Assembly (NCBI GenBank): GCA_003162995.1
Contig: PLUZ01000283.1
Coordinates: forward strand, 1 to 5,120
DNA length: 5,120 nucleotides
Direction: 5' to 3'
Source: Methylocapsa sp.
GTDB taxonomy: Bacteria; Pseudomonadota; Alphaproteobacteria; Rhizobiales; Beijerinckiaceae
The notes beneath the pieces are model-generated. The model was not told the origin of the DNA and did no database searches. It saw nothing but the letters and a program-made list of their open reading frames with translations. The translations under genes and the position numbers were made by a program. Shown here one piece after another: positions 1 through 5,100 of the stretch. Within the stretch, counting starts at the first letter, position 1. Each line of letters opens with the position of its first letter.

Positions 1-22
1 TCTACCGTGCCGCATTGAGGAT

Positions 23-45
23 GGGTCTGCGTCACTTTCCGTGCA
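23..45 (+). repeat. left terminal inverted repeat
   Basis: This is the left copy of the 23-bp perfect inverted repeat. Its partner is at 197-219, 151 bp away. The arm holds the core TGCGTCACTTTCCGTGCA. A perfect match of 23 bp is far beyond chance in a window of this size. Confidence 0.85.
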
Positions 46-196
46 GGTAGGAACCGCTTTGGAACCCTAACACTCAGAAAACACAGCAGGATTCAGCGAG
101 AAGGCTCCTTGAGAAAGATTTAGCGCAAGAAATTTGGGGGCGGACCCAATTTGCCGGGCGATTTCAATGCTGTTTCCACTGTGAAAGGCTCTTACG

Positions 197-219
197 TGCA
201 CGGAAAGTGACGCAGACCC
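197..219 (-). repeat. right terminal inverted repeat
   Basis: This is the right copy of the inverted repeat, reading TGCACGGAAAGTGACGCAGA and then CCC on the plus strand. It is followed by three further C and then CAT, which pairs with the ATG just outside the left arm, so the arms may once have been slightly longer. Confidence 0.85.
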
Positions 220-336
220 CCCATCGGTTCATATCCTGCAATTTCAGAAATGCGTTTCGTACGTCGTTATGAAGTTACCCGTCTTGCATGACAAAGTGAC
301 AATTCCAAGCCACAGAAACGTTTCACTCTTCCATAA

Positions 337-566
337 GGCGACCGCCCCGCCGGGCGCGTGGTCGAAGGCGACGCAGGGCACGAGCCCGCGATCGAAGAAG
401 CCCTACTTGGGGCCGGGGCGTTTGGGGGCAATTATTTTGGTCATTACTGCGCCGCGCTTATCGGGCGCCTGTTTCGCGCCTGCGCGAACTCAAGCACGAG
501 CCAACACCCGAATCGCTGACCTGTTATATCAATCATTTGTGCATTCCGGTGCCGAAGGCAGAATAA
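337..566 (+). pseudogene. possible decayed coding sequence, unidentified
   Basis: One frame runs open from just after a TAA (334-336) to a TGA at 517-519. It has GC-rich third positions and a natural-looking composition, with stretches such as AIEEALLGAGAFGGNYFGHY and CAALIGRLFR. From about 480 a second frame gives an equally protein-like stretch, LRELKHEPTPESLTCYINH, up to a TAA at 564-566. The pair reads like one coding sequence crossing a frameshift. There is no start codon with a ribosome binding site, and I do not recognise the family. A third overlapping frame starting at 269 is longer but has an arginine- and proline-rich composition typical of out-of-frame reading. The call is weak and rests on composition alone. 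Confidence 0.2.
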
Positions 567-790
567 AGTGTCCATGTCGTCATAACAACGGACGTGATGG
601 ACAGCCCTGTCGGCGGCCTCGGTGCGGGCAGAGTCGACGGTCTTCCGTCAATTGTGCAGAATGAATCTCACCGAGCGTTTTTAGTGATGAACCCAGCTGA
701 AGACCGCTGGTTCGGCGTTACAGCGGCGCCCAGCCCGTTGTCCGCCTTCGCGACTAACTCGGAACAATGATGGGCTTGCGATCGCGCTCG
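567..790. other. gene-free stretch before the HiPIP gene
   Basis: I see no supportable gene on either strand here. The only structure noted is an imperfect inverted repeat of 12 bp (570-581 against 591-602, two mismatches, 9-base loop). A short minus-strand frame covering 681-899 has the composition of a shadow frame and lies across the HiPIP leader region. Confidence 0.4.
570..602. repeat. imperfect palindrome with 9-base loop
   Basis: GTCCATGTCGTC at 570-581 pairs with GACGTGATGGAC at 591-602, with two central mismatches. It is followed by no T run, so it is not a standard terminator. It could be an operator or a relic of a mobile-element end, or simply chance. Confidence 0.25.
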
Positions 791-807
791 TGGCTGTAGC
801 GTCGAGC

Positions 808-835
808 TTGACGATTCCATGCATGCGCCTATTTA
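808..835 (+). promoter_or_regulatory. weak candidate sigma-70-type promoter for the HiPIP gene
   Basis: TTGACG at 808-813 is a good -35 match. It is followed after 16 bases by TATTTA at 830-835, a poor -10 match (three of six). The distance to the start codon at 898 is reasonable for a leader of about 55 bases. The call rests mainly on the -35 element. Confidence 0.25.
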
Positions 836-885
836 GCCGATCCATAGCTAGGCGTGTGTCCCTTGTCCGACGGGCAATTGGATTC

Positions 886-890
886 AGAGG
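886..890 (+). promoter_or_regulatory. ribosome binding site of the HiPIP gene
   Basis: AGAGG ends seven bases before the ATG at 898. It decides the start: an in-frame ATG at 790 would add 36 residues rich in arginine and serine in front of the signal peptide and has no comparable site. Confidence 0.65.
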
Positions 891-897
891 ATCGACC

Positions 898-1176
898 ATG
901 AGTCATTCATTTAAAAAAAACGTCCAAACGACGCGACGCATTCTTCTGCAAACCGCTATCGGCGCAGTTTCGGCCGTATCATTTCTAGGGTTGACCGCTC
1001 GCGGCGCGAGAGCGGCGAAGAGTTCTAAATCAGACGTAGTTTATCAAGATTCGCCGAAGGGCAACCAACAATGCGACGGCTGCCGCCAGTTCATACCGCC
1101 AAACGCTTGCAAACAGGTCGAGGGCGTCATCAGCCCAAGTGGCTGGTGCAAGATGTGGGCGAAGAAGGCGGGCTAG
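898..1176 (+). CDS. high-potential iron-sulfur protein (HiPIP), exported
   Basis: The 92-residue product is a small periplasmic electron carrier holding one [4Fe-4S] cluster that cycles between the 3+ and 2+ states. Residues 11-39 form a signal peptide: a twin arginine at 13-14 (TTRRILLQTA), a hydrophobic stretch around 19-33 and an Ala-Arg-Ala site at 37-39. Export by the Tat route fits known HiPIPs, which fold around their cluster before export. The mature part carries the four cluster ligands as Cys59-X2-Cys62-X8-Cys71-X12-Cys84. They lie in the family setting of CxxCxxF, then GVISPSGWC and a closing aromatic (Trp87). The short spacing and the YQDSPKGNQQC entry resemble the Iro-like iron oxidase/HiPIP group, but the natural partner cannot be told from sequence. 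The start at 898 is chosen because of the AGAGG upstream. No oxidoreductase, cytochrome or reaction-centre gene lies next to it, so the gene stands alone. Confidence 0.88.
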   Translation: MSHSFKKNVQTTRRILLQTAIGAVSAVSFLGLTARGARAAKSSKSDVVYQDSPKGNQQCDGCRQFIPPNACKQVEGVISPSGWCKMWAKKAG

Positions 1177-1193
1177 AGCGCTTCTGGCGGCCG

Positions 1194-1265
1194 ATGAGGT
1201 CGAAAGCGACGTTCCTGCTTGGAAAAAACTGGTTCGATCCGCTGGAGGCCGGGGTGAGCATACGT
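1194..1265 (+). pseudogene. N-terminal remnant of an IS256-type (mutator) transposase
   Basis: Starting at the ATG at 1194, the first residues read MRSKATFLLGKNWFDPLEAG. IS256-family transposases of this group typically open with a leader ending in a WFDPxEAG(V/L) motif, followed by an arginine-rich stretch and RGFIE. Here the motif WFDPLEAGV is intact and is followed by SIRGCFG, a corrupted form of that stretch, after which similarity ends. Only about 25 codons of an approximately 400-codon gene remain, so it cannot be functional. It begins 18 bases after the HiPIP stop codon, placing an insertion event directly behind that gene. The identification is from memory of the motif and needs a search. 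Confidence 0.45.
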
Positions 1266-1345
1266 GGCTGCTTTGGCGCAAAATCTACCGTTGAAATACT
1301 CCTTTGCAGCGCACGTTGAGGCACAACCAGAGCGCCTCTATTTTC

Positions 1346-1492
1346 TCATGGATCCTGGCCTAGTCCATAGCGCGCTATGATGGCTGCGGCCTCTGCAACG
1401 CGGCCGAGGGCATCGAGCGCATCGGCCATGACTCGGGCGGAGTCCTTGGTCGATGCACGCAGGATATGGCGATCGAGTGGGTCGGAAAAAGC
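1346..1492 (-). pseudogene. C-terminal remnant of an unidentified minus-strand gene
   Basis: Read on the minus strand, 48 codons precede a TGA at 1346-1348. They have GC-rich third positions and a helical, alanine-rich sequence: AFSDPLDRHILRAS, then ALDALGRVAEAAAIIARYG, then a short LGQDP tail. The LGRxxEAAxxxxRYG pattern is typical of a final TPR-like helix in several unrelated alphaproteobacterial proteins. The frame is closed by a stop shortly upstream and has no start codon with a binding site, so only the 3' end of the gene is left. The competing frames here (minus strand 1375-1797, and the extended plus-strand frame from 1466) have shadow-like composition. Family unknown. Confidence 0.4.
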
Positions 1493-1772
1493 ACGCTTGC
1501 AAGACCAATGATTAAGTCTTGTTTTGGGCTAAGATCTCGATCCGCTACACGGAGTCGGCCGTCATTCGGTGGGCATGTGGGTCCGCATCCCCGCCGTCGT
1601 AAGCGACTTGCGCACGATGCCGGCCCCCCCCCAAATGTTCGGTTGACGGCTGTCTCAACGGAACCAACCCTGATTTCGACGGTTTTGTTTGCTGTGGCCG
1701 GCGCATGGACCGTCTTCTGTGACAGCCAAAACGGGCGCCTATTCGCTCCAGAGCGACAGCCAAATCCACGCA
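1493..1772. other. gene-free stretch upstream of the transglutaminase-like gene
   Basis: No frame in this stretch has a convincing protein composition on either strand. The plus-strand frame leading into the transglutaminase gene is open from 1466, but its first 108 codons are rich in arginine, serine and proline and unlike the rest of the protein. I saw no clear promoter. Confidence 0.4.
1624..1632 (+). repeat. homopolymer run of nine C
   Basis: Nine consecutive C lie about 160 bases before the transglutaminase start. Runs of this length are prone to slippage and to sequencing error. It lies outside the chosen coding region, so no gene frame depends on it. Confidence 0.9.
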
Positions 1773-1785
1773 GAGGGCAAAAGGA
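1773..1785 (+). promoter_or_regulatory. ribosome binding site region of the transglutaminase-like gene
   Basis: A purine-rich stretch, GAGGG at 1773-1777 and AAGGA at 1781-1785, precedes the ATG at 1790. One motif is slightly too far (12 bases) and the other slightly too close (4 bases), but together they mark 1790 as the start rather than the in-frame ATG at 1466. Confidence 0.5.
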
Positions 1786-1789
1786 TCTC

Positions 1790-2632
1790 ATGCTCATACG
1801 ATACGGCTATGAATTGACACTCAATTGCCCGCGGCCGACCACGATGGTTTGCCTCCTTGACGCGCATCGGGAGCGCTTGCGGGATCTGCGCTATGAAACC
1901 GGGTTGATGACCATGCCCGAGATTGCGACCTCGACCTATCTCGACACATTCGGCAATACAGTGCGCAGGTTCATTGCGCCTGCCGGCGACCTCACGCTTT
2001 CGCGCGACGCCGTCATTGAAGACAGCGGCGTGCCGGACGCGATCGAGGAGGACGCCAAGGAAGGTCCCGTCGAGCAATTGCCGAACGACACATTGGTCTT
2101 CCTGCTCGGCAGCCGCTATTGCGAGACCGACAAGCTCGCGGACATCGCCTGGCAGCTTTTCGGATCCAAGCCGCCTGGTTGGCGACGGGTTCAGGCGATT
2201 TGCGATTTCGTCTGCGACCGCTTGACCTTTGGTTACGCACATGCGTGCACGACCCGCACCGCCTTCGAGGCCTACGCAGAGCGCAAGGGCGTCTGTCGCG
2301 ATTTCGCCCATCTGGCGGTGGCGTTTTGCCGCTGCATGAATATTCCGGCGCGCTATGCAAATGGATTCTTGGGGGACATAGGCGTGCCGCCGGACCCGTC
2401 GCCTATGGACTACAATGCCTGGTTCGAAGTTTATCTTGACGGACGTTGGTTCACGTTCGACGCGCGCCATAATGTTCCGCGCATTGGCCGCATCACGGTC
2501 GCTCGCGGTCGTGATGCGGCCGACATCGCGCTGGCGACGTCTTTCGGCCCACATACATTGAGCAAATTCCGGGTCTGGACCGAAGAGATCGACGACGCGG
2601 TCTTGGCTGACTTGACCCGCCGCACAGCTTGA
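1790..2632 (+). CDS. transglutaminase-like superfamily protein with Asn in place of the catalytic His
   Basis: The 280-residue protein belongs to the bacterial transglutaminase-like family (COG1305 type), a papain-like fold. Residues 1-100 correspond to the usual beta-rich N-terminal part (MLIRYGYELTLNC; SYLDTFGN-like segment at 49-56). The core follows: LVFLLGSRYCETD at 102-114, WRRVQAICDFV at 131-141, and the nucleophile region RKGVCRDFAHLAVAF with Cys169. The third triad region is MDYNAWFEVYLDGRWFTFDARHN, where Asp224 sits in the expected place. The position normally held by the catalytic His (xHAWxE) is Asn209, codon AAT at 2414-2416. The C-terminal GRDAADIALATSFG and VWTEE segments match the family and the length is normal, so the gene is not truncated. 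I recall alphaproteobacterial relatives that also lack this His (Ser or Ala there), so the change may be a subfamily trait and not damage. There is no signal peptide, so it is probably cytoplasmic. The substrate is unknown. Confidence 0.85.
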   Translation: MLIRYGYELTLNCPRPTTMVCLLDAHRERLRDLRYETGLMTMPEIATSTYLDTFGNTVRRFIAPAGDLTLSRDAVIEDSGVPDAIEEDAKEGPVEQLPNDTLVFLLGSRYCETDKLADIAWQLFGSKPPGWRRVQAICDFVCDRLTFGYAHACTTRTAFEAYAERKGVCRDFAHLAVAFCRCMNIPARYANGFLGDIGVPPDPSPMDYNAWFEVYLDGRWFTFDARHNVPRIGRITVARGRDAADIALATSFGPHTLSKFRVWTEEIDDAVLADLTRRTA

Positions 2633-2705
2633 TCGTTTACATACATCGGCCGATCTTGGACACGCGCAAATCACAACAGAGCGATGCAGCGGACAAGCGA
2701 GGAGC

Positions 2706-2730
2706 GCGAAAAGCCCGGCACGATGCTGGG
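2706..2730 (-). terminator. possible rho-independent terminator, minus strand
   Basis: CCCGGCA (2714-2720) and TGCTGGG (2724-2730) can pair as a seven-base stem with one G-U pair and a three-base loop. On the minus strand the stem is followed by CTTTTC. It lies just beyond the stop codon of the glycine-rich minus-strand frame, where a terminator would be expected. The T run is short, so the call is moderate. Confidence 0.35.
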
Positions 2731-2757
2731 GTCGTTCGTTTGCTTCGAGCAGTCCTG

Positions 2758-2955
2758 TCAGTGGCCACCGCCAGCTTGGTCACCACCTGGACCACCGCCA
2801 CCGCCCTTCGGACCGCCGCCACCACCGTGACGGCCACCTTGGCCACTGACGCGACCCGGAGGACTCCAACCATGGCCGCCGCCCCAGCCGAAGCCACGCC
2901 GCCGAGCATAGCCGCTCCAGTACCAGCCGGGCCTTTGCCCGGATTGTCGAGCAAT
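2758..2955 (-). pseudogene. C-terminal remnant of a glycine-rich small protein
   Basis: The minus-strand frame ending in a TGA at 2758-2760 gives a sequence starting about RPGWYWSGYARRRGFGWGGG. It continues through WSPPGRVSGQGGRHGGGGG to a glycine-rich end, GGGGPGGDQAGGGH. Such tails with PGWYW/GYA motifs and poly-glycine are common in small exported proteins of alphaproteobacteria. Codons upstream (about 2956-3003) look random, and no signal peptide or start is present, so only the 3' end of a gene seems to be left. It is joined to the broken AI-2E family gene in a different frame. Low-complexity composition makes shadow reading a real alternative. The possible terminator at 2706-2730 supports a real gene end here. 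Confidence 0.35.
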
Positions 2956-3009
2956 GAATGACCCGAACGTCTTTGAGTAAGATACCGGTCGCGGTAGGTG
3001 CACTCGGAC

Positions 3010-3455
3010 GCGCCGGCCGATGCGGTTTGATTTCGCCGAGCTTTTTCAGCGCGGCCGAAACTTTTGCAAAGAGGGCGTTGTCGGCCGCGGCGGCGCGCAA
3101 GTCGTCGAGTTTGGCGTTGATCGTCGCCTGATATAGCGGCAGATCAACTGCAAGCTCGGAAACTTGCCGGGTCAAAACGGCACTGACCGAAAACGCGATG
3201 ACGAGCGCAGTAAAGACGACTGTCAAGACGGAGGGGACACGACCCAAACCCCAGCGCCGCAGCAGAAGAATCGGCGGCGACAAGACAAAACTCACCAGAA
3301 TCGCAATTGCGATCGGAATGAATATTTCGCGCCCGATATAAAGCGTCGCCACCAAGAACGCGACTAGAAAAAGAGTGGCGAGCAAATCGAGTGTCTGCGC
3401 TTGATCGGGTTTGCGGCCGGGGACGAACGGGCAAACTTCCGAGAAAATCGCTCAT
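3010..3455 (-). pseudogene. AI-2E family transporter, frameshifted N-terminal fragment
   Basis: The fragment matches the N-terminal part of the AI-2E family (PerM/YdiK type) of inner-membrane transporters. The sequence shows LDLLATLFLVAFLVATLYIG, then REIFIPIAIAILVSFVLSP, then LLLRRWGLGRVPSVLTVV with a third hydrophobic stretch. A soluble segment follows (VSELAVDLPLYQATINAKLD, up to about LKKLGEIKP). Full-length members run to 350-650 residues with seven or more membrane segments; here similarity ends after about 140 residues, near 3010-3030. The natural start is ATG at 3453-3455 (MSDFLGSLPVRP), with GGAG eight bases upstream, but that frame does not reach LDLLATLF. Dropping one base from the four-base C run (minus strand; 3419-3422) joins the two as MSDFLGSLPVRPGRKPDQAQ and then TLDLL. 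The gene therefore carries a frameshift and a large 3' truncation and should be inactive. Confidence 0.78.
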
Positions 3456-3463
3456 GACTTTGT

Positions 3464-3467
3464 CTCC
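3464..3467 (-). promoter_or_regulatory. ribosome binding site of the AI-2E family pseudogene
   Basis: GGAG on the minus strand lies eight bases before the ATG at 3453-3455. It supports that ATG as the original start and so supports the frameshift reading of the gene. Confidence 0.6.
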
Positions 3468-3578
3468 GGGATACGGACTTTAGCCACGCCGGCCGCTGCG
3501 CTCCTCCTCGCGATTGAAGCAAAACGCGGCGGCGGGCGCTTTCTTTTGACCGGGGGTTATCCGGGAAAGGCCGGCCTC

Positions 3579-3668
3579 ATGATCACAATTCTTTTCGCCC
3601 TCGTGTCCCTGCTCTCGTTGCGTGTTCGCAGCCGCGCCTCACTGGAGCTTGAGCTCGTCGTCCTGCGC
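3579..3668 (+). pseudogene. N-terminal remnant of an integrase/transposase-type gene
   Basis: From the ATG at 3579 the frame gives MITILFALVSLLSLRVRSRA and then SLELELVVLR. This resembles the leader of a widespread group of rve-domain integrase-like transposases, which open with a hydrophobic LLSLL stretch, RSRASLELE and then LRHQL. Similarity ends exactly where LRHQL should follow: the next residues are LPAQRFPRP. A GGGAAAGG eight bases upstream (3563-3570) is a good ribosome binding site. About 30 codons of an approximately 300-codon gene remain. Its break point coincides with the 3' end of the minus-strand oleate hydratase similarity, which suggests that one recombination event joined the two. 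Confidence 0.45.
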
Positions 3669-5087
3669 CTTCCAGCTCAGCGATTCCCGCGGCCAAGAGC
3701 ACCAATGGGTTTCGCTGCCCCTTGTAAACGGGGGGAACCGTCATGCCCAATCCGAGAAGAGCTTTGACCGCCATCTGAGCCGTACGCACGGAATATTCGA
3801 CCGTGAACACAACATCGTCCGGCGCCTCGCTGAATTGGCCAACGAACGCAGGATTTATCGAGCCCTCGTGAACGACTTCGGGGCGATCGCCCTTCACGCG
3901 CGGCATGAATTGGCTCGTGATATAGAGCATCATGCAGGGTATCGCGTGCGAATGCCGCGTCAAGACATCGAGATTGTCGTCAAAATGAAGGTGCGAGAAT
4001 GCTTCCCGCAGGAGTTCCGCGCCGGTGCAATCCGCCATTCTCTTCTTGACGAAGTCGCCCTCCCTGTCGGGATTAAGGCCGTAGCCCCACCACACGATGG
4101 CCTCCTCTGGCTGGCCGGGATAAGCGGGATAGTAATGTGGATGTAGCGTCATCAGCCAGTCGGATTCCTTGAAGGTGATCAATCCTTCCCGTCCAAGAGT
4201 GATGTTTGTCAAATGCTCGAAGAGTTGCCGCAGCAAGGGAAGCGTTGTCGTCACTGTGAACGACAACCATTTCGACTTGTCGATGTCGCCGATAAAAACC
4301 TCTGGATATCCAAAACCACGCTGTTTCGCGACCAGCGTTTTCCATAGCGACAAGGCGCCGCCCAGCTTCCCGCAATCGAGAACGGCGGCCGTCGTCATCG
4401 AACCGAGCGTCGAAGCGTCTGTCATCGAACCATTGGTGAAAATCACCAAATGATTCTCCCGAGTGCGATCTCGCTTTCAACTTGTTCCCGTCGAACTTTC
4501 AAAGTCTTGACCTGACATCGATTCGATAATGAACGAAACTCCATGTCGATGATGCGCGTTTCGGTCTCGAACCTCACGGCGCGCTCTTGCAACCACATTT
4601 GAACCGGCAACACGATCGAGTGATATTGATTGTATCGCGTGTGATAGACGCGCGATAAATCGGCGATGGTGGGAAACAGATGGATGAAGCGCAGGAGATA
4701 TCTCCGCATCTCCGTTGCACTGTGCCAGGGCTGGAACGAAAACATCGTACACCACATCAACCAGAAATTTGTCGTGAAGAAATGCGGTGGAAAAACATCG
4801 TCGATCCGACGCACGCCAAGCGAATCTTCGCTCCGCAGGATGAGCCAGAGGAGAGCTAGGCGATCACGATTGTCGAAGCCCATCGAGGAAACGTCGATCG
4901 GCTTTCCAGCATGATCGACCAACCGCGCCATCGAACGCCAGCTTGCTTCTCGCATGAAATTGAAAATGTCATCTCGTGCAGAAATGTCGGGGTTGTCATA
5001 GGACGGTATATTGGACGGCTCTTCTCTATTTGGCCGATCGAAGTCAAGCGCTTTCAGGCTATCTGCGATTGCGATGTTTGCTGTCAC
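3583..5087 (-). pseudogene. ohyA: oleate hydratase pseudogene (frameshift, FAD-binding segment deleted)
   Basis: The gene encodes a relative of oleate hydratase (myosin-cross-reactive antigen family), an FAD-containing enzyme that adds water to the cis-9 double bond of unsaturated fatty acids. The first frame runs from GTG at 5087 to about 4458 (210 residues). It includes NFMREASWRSMARLVD, the helix block TNFWLMWCTMFSFQPWHSA, RRYLLRFIHLF with Tyr130 at the position of the catalytic Tyr241 of the Elizabethkingia enzyme, and YNQYHSIVLP. The second frame continues with ENHLVIFTNGSMT, ITFKESDWLMT, VWWGYGLNPDREGDFVKK, CMMLYITSQFMPR and the C-terminal FAD-contact region FVGQFSEAPDDVVFTVEYS. Adding one G to the GGG at 4458-4460 (minus strand) restores ALG-ENHLV, which matches the family's ALGENDLV. 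Near residue 34 the sequence jumps from IPSYDNPD straight to ISARDDIF, so about 80 residues with the GxGxxG motif and the RGGR/E122 region are absent in frame. Family similarity ends around 3670; the last 29 codons read through the antisense of the integrase remnant. Confidence 0.9.
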
Positions 5088-5095
5088 TCGCGGAT

Positions 5096-5100
5096 CCTCT
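5096..5100 (-). promoter_or_regulatory. ribosome binding site for the oleate hydratase GTG start
   Basis: AGAGG (minus strand) within AGAGAGGATC lies eight bases before the GTG at 5085-5087. It argues that the gene starts inside the window and that its missing FAD-binding segment is not simply beyond the edge. The frame does stay open to the window end for 11 more codons, so an upstream start cannot be fully excluded. Confidence 0.55.

Larger units (their letters stand above)
23..219. mobile_element. MITE-like element bounded by a 23-bp perfect inverted repeat
   Basis: The 23 bases at 23-45 (starting GGGTCTGCGTCACTTTCC) are exactly the reverse complement of 197-219. The similarity extends a few bases outwards (GATGGG on the left, CCCATC on the right) if three extra C are allowed on the right side. 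The enclosed 151 bp has no open frame worth annotating and is less GC-rich than the genes nearby. A short element with long perfect terminal inverted repeats and no transposase is what a miniature inverted-repeat transposable element, or an internally deleted insertion sequence, looks like. I see no flanking target-site duplication, so the exact ends are uncertain and I cannot name the parent IS family. A large transcribed hairpin is a less likely alternative. Confidence 0.5.

Noticed and set aside
269..664. Plus-strand open frame of 131 codons near the left end.
   Set aside because: Its composition is random-looking and rich in Arg, Pro and Ser, it has no binding site, and better protein-like sequence lies in the other two frames of the same stretch.
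790..897. Start of the HiPIP gene at 790 instead of 898.
   Set aside because: It would place 36 atypical residues before the signal peptide; the AGAGG at 886-890 and the position of the twin arginine fit 898.
1466..1789. Extension of the transglutaminase-like protein to an ATG at 1466, adding 108 residues.
   Set aside because: The added residues do not look like protein of this family, and the family's N-terminus starts at the ATG at 1790, which has a purine-rich binding region.
1739..2674. Minus-strand open frame of 311 codons opposite the transglutaminase-like gene.
   Set aside because: It mirrors the codon pattern of the plus-strand gene, has an arginine- and alanine-rich shadow composition and no recognisable motif, while the plus-strand frame shows clear family motifs.
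2629..2961. Plus-strand frame rich in Ala and Thr, and a minus-strand Ala/Val-rich frame over the same bases.
   Set aside because: Both are low-complexity readings of the GGC/GCC-rich DNA; only the glycine-rich minus-strand frame has a plausible protein end.
3622..4146. Plus-strand open frame of 174 codons across the oleate hydratase.
   Set aside because: It is antisense to a region with many conserved oleate hydratase motifs and shows no motif of its own.
4073..4480. Minus-strand frame of 135 codons overlapping the hydratase frameshift.
   Set aside because: It is the third frame of the same region; the two other frames carry the family sequence on either side of the shift.
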